NCBI RefSeq assembly: GCF_016695175.1
Contig: NZ_CP068023.1
Coordinates: forward strand, 980,501-1,044,500
Length of the DNA stretch: 64,000 bases
From: Pseudoalteromonas sp. GCY
GTDB taxonomy: Bacteria; Pseudomonadota; Gammaproteobacteria; Enterobacterales; Alteromonadaceae
Direction: 5' to 3'
The notes beneath the pieces were generated by a model. That model did not search any database, was not told where the DNA came from, and was given only the letters and a program-made list of their open reading frames with translations. Below are positions 54,157 to 62,958 of the stretch, in pieces. The position numbers were made by a program, and so were the translations under genes. Position 1 is the stretch's first letter. Every line of letters begins with the position of its first letter.

Positions 54157-54342
54157 ATGAAACTGAGCCTTAAGAAAAGGAACATGAAAGTACTCAATAA
54201 AGACAATAGCCAAGTTGTTAAAAATGCCACAGCGCAAATTGCTGGTGGTTATAATCGAGGTTATACAGACTTTTATTTTTGTGGAACAACGCATTGTCCA
54301 TCTGCGTATCCGGAGTGTGAAACGATGGGGTGTAACGCGTAA
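54157..54342 (+). CDS. Putative double-glycine secreted Cys-rich peptide precursor
   Basis: 61 aa. The N-terminal 31 residues look like a leader: Lys-rich start MKLSLKKRNMKVLNK, then hydrophilic residues and AQIAGG ending at Gly30-Gly31. The 30-residue remainder is aromatic, Gly/Thr-rich and holds four Cys (C42, C47, C54, C59: FCGTTHCPS, YPECETMGC). This fits class II bacteriocin or RiPP precursors processed at GG by a C39 peptidase/ABC exporter. AAGGA sits seven bases before the ATG, and palindromes lie up- and downstream. No modification, export or immunity gene is adjacent, so the product is orphan in this window. Precise class not determinable. Confidence 0.6.
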   Translation: MKLSLKKRNMKVLNKDNSQVVKNATAQIAGGYNRGYTDFYFCGTTHCPSAYPECETMGCNA

Positions 54343-54368
54343 CCTCTCTATAGTCAGCGCCTACTCAT

Positions 54369-54408
54369 CAATTCACAGGTTTGTTCTGGATCTCAAACCT
54401 GTGAATTG
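54369..54408 (+). terminator. Long hairpin after the peptide gene
   Basis: CAATTCACAGGTTTG (54369-54383) and CAAACCTGTGAATTG (54394-54408): perfect 15-bp arms with a 10-base loop, 27 bases past the stop. No strong U-tract follows, so it may act as a terminator or a 3' stabilising hairpin. Confidence 0.55.
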
Positions 54409-54606
54409 TAATTCTGTGAATTCCTATTTTATCAAATACCTTCCAAAGTGCTTTTGCGTTTATCTGCTACAACATTGTAAAAATCACAACAAGCAGAGAT
54501 TGACTCTCTAGATGCTTTAAATACACGCTACTTTTGTATTTAGGGCTTTGTATCGAACACTCTTGTTGTAGTACGACTTTAACGTTTTACTCTTTTTTGA
54601 TTGGTA

Positions 54607-54621
54607 TGTTATATTGTATCA
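54607..54621 (+). promoter_or_regulatory. Candidate Zur box
   Basis: TGTTATATTGTATCA matches 12 of 15 bases of the enterobacterial Zur core TGTTATAATATAACA. It lies about 20 bases upstream of the ribosome site of the MerC gene and overlaps a TATATTG -10-like sequence. Only one of the two half-sites is close to perfect. Confidence 0.45.
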
Positions 54622-54651
54622 GTTAGGTGCATCCATGACGAAGGAGAAAGC

Positions 54652-55029
54652 GTGAACGCAAAAGTACAGTCGTTTGGAGACAAGGCAGCAATTGGGTTAT
54701 CTATGCTGTGCTTAGTCCATTGTTTAATATTACCTTTTTTATTATTTGTACTTCCTCCCTTTGCGGGTTTATTAGCGCTCTCTGATGAAGCCTTTCACGA
54801 ATGGTTACTAATAGCCGTGCTACCCATTAGCGTATTGGCCATTGGATTTGGCTATTTGCGGCATAAGTCAGGTCTTGTGGTGGGTTTGGGGTTAGTGGGC
54901 TGCACACTCTTGGTGCTAGCAACTATTTTAGGTGAACAACGCGGAGAAACCTTGTTCACAGTGCTTGGCGCTATGCTCATCTCTTACGCTCATCTTCGAA
55001 ACTATGCGCTGCGTCGCAATTTTCACTAA
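54652..55029 (+). CDS. MerC domain membrane protein
   Basis: 125 aa, four TM helices; the MerC pattern CLVHCLILPFLLFVLPPF near the N-terminus (Cys-x3-Cys in the first helix) is characteristic. MerC-family proteins carry metal ions or small thiophilic cargo across the inner membrane; no mer operon genes are present here. The start is GTG 54652 with AAGGAG six bases upstream; an upstream open stretch to 54601 overlaps the regulatory site and is not used. It leads an operon with DUF1826 and a nuclease-fold lipoprotein. Confidence 0.8.
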   Translation: MNAKVQSFGDKAAIGLSMLCLVHCLILPFLLFVLPPFAGLLALSDEAFHEWLLIAVLPISVLAIGFGYLRHKSGLVVGLGLVGCTLLVLATILGEQRGETLFTVLGAMLISYAHLRNYALRRNFH

Positions 55030-55051
55030 ATAAACCCTATTTGGAGTTACT

Positions 55052-55690
55052 ATGAATAGCCTTATGCCTATAGAGCCGTTGCTTGAGGCGGACTCAGTGC
55101 ATCATCAGCAGTCAGAACACGCTACCGTGTTAACCAAGATTTATGAGCCCGACACCAATATTGTGATTTGGCAACATGCATTATCACCTGCTTTGAAAGC
55201 AGAGTTTGGTCGCTACTTAGAAACAGAAAAAGAGATAGAATTAGCGCTACAAATTGCGACTAGCAATATCACTTGCGAAGTTAGTGAGCCGTTAAAGCGG
55301 TTGAATTTTAGCGATACGATGGTGGCGCATATTATTGAAATAGTAGATATGTTTAGCTGCTTATTTGAACTTCGCGTCGTTGGTTTACGGTTAAAAATGC
55401 TCAAGACTGCAATGTGCCCGAAATTTCATGTTGATAAAGTGCCAGTACGACTGGTGACTACGCTAGCAGGCGCTGGCAGTGAGTGGCTTAGAAACCAGCA
55501 TGTATCAAGGGATGGCAACAAACTGACTGTTGCCCCGGAAGCAGACGCAATACAGCTTGCCTGTGGGGATGTGGCATTATTAAAAGGTGAGCGTTGGGAC
55601 GGTAATGAAGGCCGTGGCTTAGTACATCGCTCACCAGCGGTAGTAATAGGAGAAAAACGATTGCTACTGACGTTAGATTTTATCGCGTAG
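55052..55690 (+). CDS. DUF1826 family protein
   Basis: 212 aa, soluble. Conserved core: LRVVGLRLKMLKTAMCPKFH, VDKVPVRLVTTLAGAGSEWL, and LVHRSPAV with EKRLLLTLDFIA. The H-x-D in KFHVDKVP and the late HRSPA recall a cupin or 2OG-oxygenase-like metal site, but activity is unproven. DUF1826 genes occur near zinc-homeostasis genes in related bacteria, which fits the Zur-like box upstream of the MerC gene. 22 bases separate it from MerC. Confidence 0.85.
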   Translation: MNSLMPIEPLLEADSVHHQQSEHATVLTKIYEPDTNIVIWQHALSPALKAEFGRYLETEKEIELALQIATSNITCEVSEPLKRLNFSDTMVAHIIEIVDMFSCLFELRVVGLRLKMLKTAMCPKFHVDKVPVRLVTTLAGAGSEWLRNQHVSRDGNKLTVAPEADAIQLACGDVALLKGERWDGNEGRGLVHRSPAVVIGEKRLLLTLDFIA

Positions 55691-55702
55691 ATTGGATTCA
55701 TT

Positions 55703-56638
55703 ATGACAACAAAATTAACTGCATTTGTATTTAGCGCTATTTTTAGTCTCTCGCTGTTGGGATGCCAATCGGAGCCTTCAAATATCGGTACCTCCGCGGT
55801 AAGCGGCCAAGCAACGGCCGTATCGCTTAAAATCGCGACTTGGAACATGGAGCATTTAGCATATCCATCGAGCGCAGGATGTAGGCCTCGTGACGAGCAG
55901 GAGATAAGCGCACTGCGCGATTATGCAAAAGGGCTTAATGCAGACGTTATTGCGCTGCAGGAAGTCGCATCGGTTAAGGCATTAGAGCAGGTCTTTCCAA
56001 GTAGTGAATGGCAATTACTGATTTCAAGTCGAGCTAATAGCGCGACGTACGACTGTAGAGGAAGTGACAACGTCTCTACACAGCAGAAAACCGCGTTTGC
56101 GATTAGAAATAACCTTGTCCCAAGCAAAGTGGATAACGTGAGCGAACTTAGCGTGGATGTTGAAGGGCTAAGACATGGTCTAGTTATAACCTTAGATACT
56201 CAGTTTGGTGAGCTTTCAGTGCTTAATGTCCATCTTAAAAGCGGCTGTTTTGTTGATAACTACTCGACTTCGGATAAAAAAGCTTGTCGACTGCTGGCAG
56301 AGCAATTACCAGTACTTAAGTCTTGGTTGGAGAAACACGCAAATAGCAACACCATTGTGTTGGGCGACTTCAATCATCGTTTAAGTCATGGCGACAATCA
56401 ATTTTGGCAGCAGTTAACCAAGCACCAAAATAATGCTTCCGCACCTTTGGTAAACGCAACTAAAACGCTGACAGGTTGTCACCCACGTTATCCTGTGCCG
56501 ATTGACCATATATTGCTGAGCAACAAACTTGCAAACACGGTGAAATTCGACCCCAGCGTACACTTTTTTGCGGATATGTCTGAAGAGAAAATGCTCAGCG
56601 ATCACTGCGCTATTTCGGTGTCAATTAGCATGCGTTAA
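55703..56638 (+). CDS. Endonuclease/exonuclease/phosphatase-family lipoprotein
   Basis: 311 aa. Lipobox SLLGC21, then the EEP fold: LKIATWNMEHL (metal Glu), VIALQEVAS, FGELSVLNVHLKSGC (catalytic His region), TIVLGDFNHRL, VPIDHILLS and EKMLSDHCAIS. Such proteins hydrolyse phosphodiesters in DNA, lipids or nucleotides. Membrane anchoring points to an extracytoplasmic substrate, perhaps phosphate scavenging from DNA. Starts 13 bases after DUF1826, so probably the same transcript. Confidence 0.88.
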   Translation: MTTKLTAFVFSAIFSLSLLGCQSEPSNIGTSAVSGQATAVSLKIATWNMEHLAYPSSAGCRPRDEQEISALRDYAKGLNADVIALQEVASVKALEQVFPSSEWQLLISSRANSATYDCRGSDNVSTQQKTAFAIRNNLVPSKVDNVSELSVDVEGLRHGLVITLDTQFGELSVLNVHLKSGCFVDNYSTSDKKACRLLAEQLPVLKSWLEKHANSNTIVLGDFNHRLSHGDNQFWQQLTKHQNNASAPLVNATKTLTGCHPRYPVPIDHILLSNKLANTVKFDPSVHFFADMSEEKMLSDHCAISVSISMR

Positions 56639-56843
56639 GACGGTTGTTCGTTGCACCAAAAGGGAGCGCATATAGCCAAAAAGTAAACCGCTGACGTGCA
56701 AATATTATCAAGGTCTAATCGCCAAAAGCGGCGTCTTTAACGGTAACTTTAGTGTTGAAATTAGACCTTATTTGCTTTAGTCTGCTGCGCAAATTGAGCT
56801 GAGTTACATAGACTTAGCGCTTTGCATTCAAAGGATTTGAACA

Positions 56844-58817
56844 ATGACTAAACGCTTTTGGTTTACCACGCTTTATGGTGTATTGCTGGCAATCATTTTA
56901 TTGGTTGTGAGCGCGCCTTCTCTGGCTTATTTAAGATTTAAAGATGCGTCGGTAGCGGATCCTCACTTCTCTCAGCTACAAGTTAATCTCGATATTAATA
57001 GATCTGGTGCACTTCAAGTTACTCAGCAAGGCATATTGCAAGGGGGAAACTTCGATTGGCAGGGGCTCGCGCAAACAATTGAGCTGGATGTGAGGTATCC
57101 AGATGGTACACACTATCTGAGCGATATCAGCATTGACTCAGTAAAAATCGACGAGCAAGAAGTGCGTTATGCACTGAAGTATAACTACGATAGAAGTGCA
57201 GTCACGCTTGTAATAAGCAAAGAGCAGCTCCCAAAGCAAGGACAAGCTCAGCAATTTGAAGTGCGATATCAATCAAAAAACCGTATGCGATTTTATCCGG
57301 CATTGGATGAATTGACTTATGCACTCTTTCCGAATGTTAATCTGAAAATAAAAAAGCTTACCGTCTCCATTCTCTATCCTCAAACCGCGACGCTCAAGGA
57401 ACACCAATTGTTTGTCGATCACCTAAAAAATGATGCGTTTGTGATAAGCGATGGAATGATTGACGGACGTAATCAACTCCTATTTGAGAGCCAATATGAG
57501 ATAACAGATAAAGCACGGGGAGAAATCGCCCTCGCGTTTGAAAAAGGTGTATTTAAGGATAATTATCTTTACCGCAAAGTATGGTATCCGTTTAGAGTGT
57601 TATTTATTGCTTTGCCGTTTTTAATATTATTTGCATTGGCTGTGTGGCAAACGCGTAAACGCCTCCATGCGTTGCCAAAACTTGCCGATGCACTTCCTTG
57701 TTCAACTCAACCACCAGACTTACCGATTTGCTTGGTGAGAGAACTGGTTGCTGCAAATATTGAACGCATGCTGACAGCAAGAGACGCGTTAGCTGAGGTG
57801 TTAAAGCTTGCTGTGGTGAAACAGTTAACGATTAGCGAGCGAGGTAAAAATAATGATGAGTTTAGTAATGTTGACCCAAAAAAGCTGCATCAAATTCAGT
57901 TAAATCCTGAAGCGCCAAGCCAACCAGAAGCGGCAGGGTTAAGCGGTAAATTGCAACGTTATTTTTATCAACAGCAAGACGTTCAAAACTCGAGTGGAAA
58001 ACGCAAGCGAAAACGAGTGATAAAAAACCGCTTTGTTATCGATAAAGGAAACGAGGGGAGAACGTCGTTCACAGAAATGATATGCCATTATGTAAATAGT
58101 GCCGAAGTGGGGAAAGCTCAGCATAATGTAAACTTTCCTGCTTTTATTGTGCCTATTCTACTTTGGCTAACTGCTTCTTTTGCTGTGATTGGACTGGGGG
58201 CTGGCGATGGTTGGCAAGTGTTTGTGGGCAGTTTAATTGTGGTCTTATTATGCACTTCAATGTTGTTAATTGCGGTGGTTATTGTAGAGATGTTCATAGA
58301 ACATCGCAGCGAAGATAAAAAGAGCCGACAAATGTGGCTTGTACGCGCGTTAATTTATATTCCTACGTATTTATTTTTATTATGGATGTGTGTTGATGGT
58401 GGTGATGAGCTGGTGAATGGCACCAGTGTGGTTTTTCACTTCTTTTATCTTGGTTTTATTGCGGCCTTCTTTTCGTTTATCGGGCCTTCCAAGCAATTTA
58501 AAGCTTGGGTGTTGCAGTCTCAGCAATTTTATCAATACATTAAACTTAAGAGTCAGCACTGCTTCGCTGAAGGAGTCGAAAAAGCGGAGTACGAAGCATT
58601 GTTACCTTATGCGTATGCATTTGGTTTGTTGAATGAATGGATAAAAGGGTATGAGGCTTATCTAACGGCAGAGCAGGACGACACTACGCCTTTGATCCCT
58701 TGGATCCGGTATAAAAAAATTACCGAGCCGAGAGAATTAAAACAACATTTAAGTTGTCTTGAAGCGGTCATGCCTGCAATATCATGTGTGGCCTATGATA
58801 AAAATATTGTGTATTAG
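56844..58817 (+). CDS. DUF2207 membrane protein
   Basis: 657 aa. Signal or TM helix at the N-terminus (LYGVLLAIILLVVSAPSLAY), a large beta-rich domain (about 40-230: NRSGALQVTQQGIL, FDWQGLAQTIELDV, EQVRYALKYN-like segment) typical of DUF2207, then several TM helices (near 248-266, 432-450, 455-482, 500-545). Basic cytoplasmic segments lie between (GKRKRKRVIKNRF). The family is conserved and uncharacterised. AAGGA lies nine bases before the ATG. Followed 71 bases later by the DUF808 gene, same direction. Confidence 0.82.
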   Translation: MTKRFWFTTLYGVLLAIILLVVSAPSLAYLRFKDASVADPHFSQLQVNLDINRSGALQVTQQGILQGGNFDWQGLAQTIELDVRYPDGTHYLSDISIDSVKIDEQEVRYALKYNYDRSAVTLVISKEQLPKQGQAQQFEVRYQSKNRMRFYPALDELTYALFPNVNLKIKKLTVSILYPQTATLKEHQLFVDHLKNDAFVISDGMIDGRNQLLFESQYEITDKARGEIALAFEKGVFKDNYLYRKVWYPFRVLFIALPFLILFALAVWQTRKRLHALPKLADALPCSTQPPDLPICLVRELVAANIERMLTARDALAEVLKLAVVKQLTISERGKNNDEFSNVDPKKLHQIQLNPEAPSQPEAAGLSGKLQRYFYQQQDVQNSSGKRKRKRVIKNRFVIDKGNEGRTSFTEMICHYVNSAEVGKAQHNVNFPAFIVPILLWLTASFAVIGLGAGDGWQVFVGSLIVVLLCTSMLLIAVVIVEMFIEHRSEDKKSRQMWLVRALIYIPTYLFLLWMCVDGGDELVNGTSVVFHFFYLGFIAAFFSFIGPSKQFKAWVLQSQQFYQYIKLKSQHCFAEGVEKAEYEALLPYAYAFGLLNEWIKGYEAYLTAEQDDTTPLIPWIRYKKITEPRELKQHLSCLEAVMPAISCVAYDKNIVY

Positions 58818-58888
58818 GGCCTGTTGCTAACATAAGCAGTTATTTGACAACCGCACCTGATGAATAACTTAAACGAAAGGAGTGTGCT

Positions 58889-59791
58889 ATGCCATCCGCA
58901 AACTTACTTGCCTTGCTTGATGATGTCGCTGCGCTAACAAAATTAGCCGCAACGAAAACCGCTCCGGTGTTAGGAGACGACCTTGCCGTCAACGCAGAGC
59001 AACTATCGGGCGGGATCAAACCAGATCGGGAGCTTGCAGTGGTATGGAAGGTGTTTAAAGGCTCCTTGCTGAACAAGTTTATTTTAGTTCCCGTTGCCTT
59101 GGCTTGCAGTTACTTTGCGCCGTTTATGATCCCCATTATGCTAATTTTAGGGGCGCTGTACTTGCTGTTTGAGGGTGGTGAAAAAATTCTCCACGCCATT
59201 TTTCATCGGCAGGAGCAACAGCAAGAAACCGATGAGTTTGTCAAAGCGCTTGAGGATGAGAGTGTTGACCTAGTCGAGTTTGAAAAAGACAAAATCAAGG
59301 GCGCTATTGTTACCGACTTTGTTCTGTCGGCGGAAATTATCATTATTGCGCTGGGGGCGATTGCTGATCAGCCTTTTGAAAAGCAAGCAATAGTCCTTTC
59401 GTTAATTGGACTTGCGCTGACAATCGGGGTTTACGGAATTGTGGCCCTGATTGTTAAGCTTGATGATATTGGTTTAGCCATGATTAAGGACGCAAGTAAG
59501 ACTACACTTGCGGCGATAAAACGTAAGGTGGGTAAGGGGTTGCTTTATTTTGCCAACGGTCTGATGGAGTTTTTGTCGGTCGCCGGTGTGCTGGCAATGC
59601 TTTTAGTTGGCGTTGATATTTTGGCTCACCAGTTCCACTTACTCGAAGAAATTGTTCACGCTATTGAAAAGCTGATCCCTGCAATGAGCTGGCTTTTGAG
59701 TATTATCGCCAAGCTCGGATTGGGTGCGGTGATTGGTGTCATTATTGCGGCGGTGCTAAGTCAGTTGTTGGCAGTGTTTAAAAAAGTATAG
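58889..59791 (+). CDS. DUF808 family inner-membrane protein (YedI-like)
   Basis: 300 aa. N-terminal soluble region with the family start NLLALLDDVAALTKLAATKT and APVLGDDLAVNAEQL, then about six TM helices from residue 65 onward (FILVPVALACSYFAPFMIPI, and SWLLSIIAKLGLGAVIGVII at the end). YedI relatives are conserved, function unknown. AAGGAG precedes the ATG by six bases. A convergent terminator follows. Confidence 0.9.
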   Translation: MPSANLLALLDDVAALTKLAATKTAPVLGDDLAVNAEQLSGGIKPDRELAVVWKVFKGSLLNKFILVPVALACSYFAPFMIPIMLILGALYLLFEGGEKILHAIFHRQEQQQETDEFVKALEDESVDLVEFEKDKIKGAIVTDFVLSAEIIIIALGAIADQPFEKQAIVLSLIGLALTIGVYGIVALIVKLDDIGLAMIKDASKTTLAAIKRKVGKGLLYFANGLMEFLSVAGVLAMLLVGVDILAHQFHLLEEIVHAIEKLIPAMSWLLSIIAKLGLGAVIGVIIAAVLSQLLAVFKKV

Positions 59792-59797
59792 ATAATC

Positions 59798-59829
59798 GCA
59801 AGTAGCCCGTATATTTCAGGGCTACTTGC
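59798..59829. terminator. Bidirectional terminator between DUF808 and sulfatase genes
   Basis: GCAAGTAGCCC (59798-59808) and GGGCTACTTGC (59819-59829) form a perfect 11-bp stem with a 10-base loop, followed by AGAGCTTTTCG. Confidence 0.75.
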
Positions 59830-59841
59830 AGAGCTTTTCGA

Positions 59842-61617
59842 TTACCTTCTAATCGGCACTTGCTGGTTGACTGGCTTTTGCGGTGCTTCATTGAGGCTTT
59901 GTGGTAATAAACGTTTTGCTTTACGCTGCTCTCGTAGCGTAAATTGCAGCGCTTTTAAAATCCGCGCATCCAATGGCGTTTCGCAAAACGGGCTTAACAG
60001 GTTGTTCTCTTCCGTCGGATCTTCACTCAAGTTATAACACTCGTATTCACAGGGAATGAACTGAGTGGTTGTTATTCCGTCTGGGTTGCCGACGCCAACG
60101 ACATTACTCACAGACGATTGCGTGGTAGGCTCATCGTTACCACCAAGATCAACTAAGTTCGGGTCTTGCTCATAGAATCGAGCGTTATCAAAATAACGCA
60201 CAAACTTCCATTTCGTGTCACCGCTGATATCCGGTAGTTGCGTTACCACGGCTTCGATATGATTCGGTTGGATAATACTATTGTAAGCTTTACCGGTAAG
60301 CATGTTCGTCATATCACTGCCAACCTCGATGTTGTCATCGGTCATAAAGTAAATGGCTTCTTCTTTGGGCGACGTTTCACCTAAAATGACGTTGGCCAGG
60401 TTTCTGCCAACGAGTGGCTGTGCTTCACTGTGATCTTTAGCAAGCTGAGTACGAGTTTGCTCAATATCTATATCCGCTAGACCAAGCAGGGTAGGCAGTA
60501 AGTCGATGTGTGATGTGGTGATATCAAGCTGCTTAGGTTGGTTGAAAAGCACAGGATTAGAAATAATAAACGGCACGTTTAATACTTCTTGATACGCGGT
60601 GTACCACTTTTGATGTAGACCGCCGTGAGCACCAAGTAGCTCACCATGATCTGAGGTAAAAACAACGATAGTATTTTCATAAAAAGATGACTGCTTTAAT
60701 GCGTTAAATACCTGTTCTATATGCTTGTTTACTTCTGCGATAAGGTAGTAATAAAACTGTCGATAGGTTTCATCTGGTGGCTGTGGTAGATACATATGCG
60801 GGTACATAAGCTGATAGTCTTTTTGGCATCTAGGCTTGTCCATTAAGCTTTCAGTTTGGCTTGGGGCTGGCGCAACACTTGGAAGGTTACCGGCTTCTTT
60901 TTCGGCGTAAAAGTTGGAAAACCAATCTTTTTGTCCCATTAATACAATGTCATGAGGGTTTACGAATGAAGAAACCAGTAAAAATGGCGTTTGGTCGCCG
61001 TTTTGTGCCTTTTCTTCAAGTTGTTTAAGGGTTTCACAAACTTGATTGGCAAATCCCGGATCTCGAGATGTACCTGAATTGTTCTCTGCAGCGCCATGAG
61101 GTTCAGGACCTATCCATTGACTAAAGCCAAACTTATCTAGACGCTCTGAGCGCTCATAGAGAGCTTGTTTTGCTGGGTAAGGCTCTCCGGTTTCAGAGTT
61201 ACTATACAGCGCTTGCTGACTCCCCGGTACGATAATATCCTCATCGGAGAGGTGCCACTTACCACGATAGTAGGTTTGATAACCCGCTTCGCGAAACCAA
61301 GAGCCCATGGTTGGCACCGTGTTGGGAGCCAGCCAGAACATGTTTTGATCAAATGACGACTTGCCAATTCCAGGTGTTTGGCTCACGCCGTGTAGTGATG
61401 GATATTGTCCCGTGTAAATGGATGTTCTACTCGGTGCGCATGCCGTTGCTGCTGCGTTATGATTCATAAATTCCATGCCACAACGGCGCATTTCTGCCAT
61501 ACACGCACTGTGCTTGAGTCGATATTCTTTTGCTTGTGAATTTTCGTAGGGCGGAGGGAAACGCTCTTCATCGGTGGTGATGATTAGAAAATTCGGTTGT
61601 TTGCCATTAATCTTCAT
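59842..61617 (-). CDS. Sulfatase family hydrolase
   Basis: 591 aa, no signal peptide. N-terminal metal-binding block FLIITTDEERFPPP with D16, the formylglycine motif C60-A-P-S-R in TACAPSRTSIYTGQYPSLHG, RGKWHLSD, and TIVVFTSDHGELLGAHGG for later metal ligands. It belongs to type I sulfatases/arylsulfatases, which require conversion of Cys60 to formylglycine; no maturase gene is nearby. Cytoplasmic location and single-gene context leave the substrate open (choline sulfate, a sulfated sugar, or a phosphonate-type ester). AAAGGAG upstream of the ATG. Confidence 0.9.
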   Translation of the reverse strand: MKINGKQPNFLIITTDEERFPPPYENSQAKEYRLKHSACMAEMRRCGMEFMNHNAAATACAPSRTSIYTGQYPSLHGVSQTPGIGKSSFDQNMFWLAPNTVPTMGSWFREAGYQTYYRGKWHLSDEDIIVPGSQQALYSNSETGEPYPAKQALYERSERLDKFGFSQWIGPEPHGAAENNSGTSRDPGFANQVCETLKQLEEKAQNGDQTPFLLVSSFVNPHDIVLMGQKDWFSNFYAEKEAGNLPSVAPAPSQTESLMDKPRCQKDYQLMYPHMYLPQPPDETYRQFYYYLIAEVNKHIEQVFNALKQSSFYENTIVVFTSDHGELLGAHGGLHQKWYTAYQEVLNVPFIISNPVLFNQPKQLDITTSHIDLLPTLLGLADIDIEQTRTQLAKDHSEAQPLVGRNLANVILGETSPKEEAIYFMTDDNIEVGSDMTNMLTGKAYNSIIQPNHIEAVVTQLPDISGDTKWKFVRYFDNARFYEQDPNLVDLGGNDEPTTQSSVSNVVGVGNPDGITTTQFIPCEYECYNLSEDPTEENNLLSPFCETPLDARILKALQFTLREQRKAKRLLPQSLNEAPQKPVNQQVPIRR

Positions 61618-61769
61618 TACAATCTCCTTTTAACTTGCACAGGCCAAATGCCCACGGAGAGTGTAGTTGAAGATCCTTAGGTATTTGCGCTTTGTGTAAT
61701 TTAATTGTTTTTTTGTTTTAAATAATGTGTAAAAACAACGTTCTGTATTTTCTCAACCACGAATAGAAA

Positions 61770-61788
61770 AAAGGCCTTATCGGCCTTT
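61770..61788 (-). terminator. Terminator of the vWA gene
   Basis: AAAGGCC (61770-61776), loop TTATC and GGCCTTT (61782-61788); on the - strand the stem is followed by a run of six or more T. Lies 25 bases past the vWA stop. Confidence 0.85.
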
Positions 61789-61812
61789 ATATATGTTTTG
61801 GTATTTGGTGAG

Positions 61813-62553
61813 TTACCAGTCGCCTGGGTCGCCGCCATCTGAGTCGCTGATCTCCTCGTAAGTACCGCCAGTGTCAATACTCAGCTGTTTAAGAAACTGA
61901 AATGTAGGGGTACTAGATACCGACTGAGATGCAGATGAAACATCTAATACATACATCTTATCTTTATTAGCCAGAATATTTTGCACTGTGCCTGTATAGA
62001 TTGTGGCATTGAATTGCACTGGTGGTAGCTCAAACAGGTATTTAGAGTTTACGCTCGTTTGCCAATTTGAGCCGCCACAGCTAGAGACTGGACTGTCATT
62101 TTCGCCGCCATCAGTAGAACCATACACTCTTAGCAGTGCGCCATTAGCGGCTTCCGTTGAGTAATTTGCTCTTAACTCATCAGCGCCATCACACATAGCT
62201 TGTGCAAGTGCGGTTAGCCCCGAGCACCCTTCTGGATCTAGTTGATAGAGTGCCATCATTGCCGCATTGAAACCGACAAACCCGTTAGTTAGAGATTGAA
62301 TTTGACCGCCACTAGCAAACGTTTTCACATTTAACTGTTGGCCATTAATTGTGGCATCTAAAAAGAACTTTGATACTTTTTGCACTGCCTGTTGCTTTGA
62401 GAATGAACATCGGCTTTGTCCATCTGGGCGCAACGTGTTCATTGAACTACTGCGGTCTAAAAAAAGCACGCCATAAGATTCAGGCGCAGCGAGCGAATTG
62501 AAACTCGACATTGTGGTTGCCAATACAATGGCAGATACTAAGATTTTCATCAT
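61813..62553 (-). CDS. Secreted von Willebrand factor A-like protein
   Basis: About 246 aa. Signal peptide (KILVSAIVLATTMSSFNSLA). The MIDAS metal site is complete: D33-R-S35-S-S37 in LFLDRSSSMNTL, the Thr in CSGLTALAQAM, and the Asp in YGSTDGGENDS. Cys residues (SRCSFS, EGCSGL, AMCDGA, SSCGGS) suggest disulfides. It ends in a Gly/Asp tail (SDSDGGDPGDW). The start at 62553 is set by GGAG six bases upstream. Likely a metal-dependent adhesion or protein-interaction module in the periplasm or outside. Single gene. Confidence 0.8.
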   Translation of the reverse strand: MMKILVSAIVLATTMSSFNSLAAPESYGVLFLDRSSSMNTLRPDGQSRCSFSKQQAVQKVSKFFLDATINGQQLNVKTFASGGQIQSLTNGFVGFNAAMMALYQLDPEGCSGLTALAQAMCDGADELRANYSTEAANGALLRVYGSTDGGENDSPVSSCGGSNWQTSVNSKYLFELPPVQFNATIYTGTVQNILANKDKMYVLDVSSASQSVSSTPTFQFLKQLSIDTGGTYEEISDSDGGDPGDW

Positions 62554-62958
62554 CGTGAACTCCATGTCAAAAGATACCATTTGCATTATCTAATCGGAAA
62601 ATCTCACGGCAGCGACAAGATATTGTTCAAATGGTGTAAGAAGTATCTGGCTGTACTGCTGATGCAGATACATGATTTGCGCAAGTAAAAAAAATGAACC
62701 AATTGGTTGCAAATTTGTTGCGCAGCGTAAGGGTAGGGTAGATTCTGATTTTATCCATTACACCACATTACAGCGATAATTTATTTTTAAAACATAATGT
62801 TACATTGATTTTTGACGTAAATTTTAGTGCTTTCAGGATGTTATGTTTAGCTGCCTGATATAATAGCGGTTGCGATTTAGTTTCTAAAAAATATACAGTA
62901 GGATGAAGTAAACAGTATTCAAAAGTACGAAATAATAAAAACAATGACAGGAAGTTTT
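62554..62958. other. Divergent promoter region
   Basis: 405 bases between the vWA and esterase genes without a coding frame. It contains the palindrome AACCAATTGGTT (62697-62708), long AT-rich runs, and an extended -10 promoter TGATATAAT (62856-62864) oriented toward the esterase gene, with no good -35 as usual for such promoters. Confidence 0.55.

Noticed and set aside
59842..61617. Considered as part of a polysaccharide utilisation locus
   Set aside because: No SusC/D-like, glycosidase or further sulfatase genes nearby; the gene stands alone.
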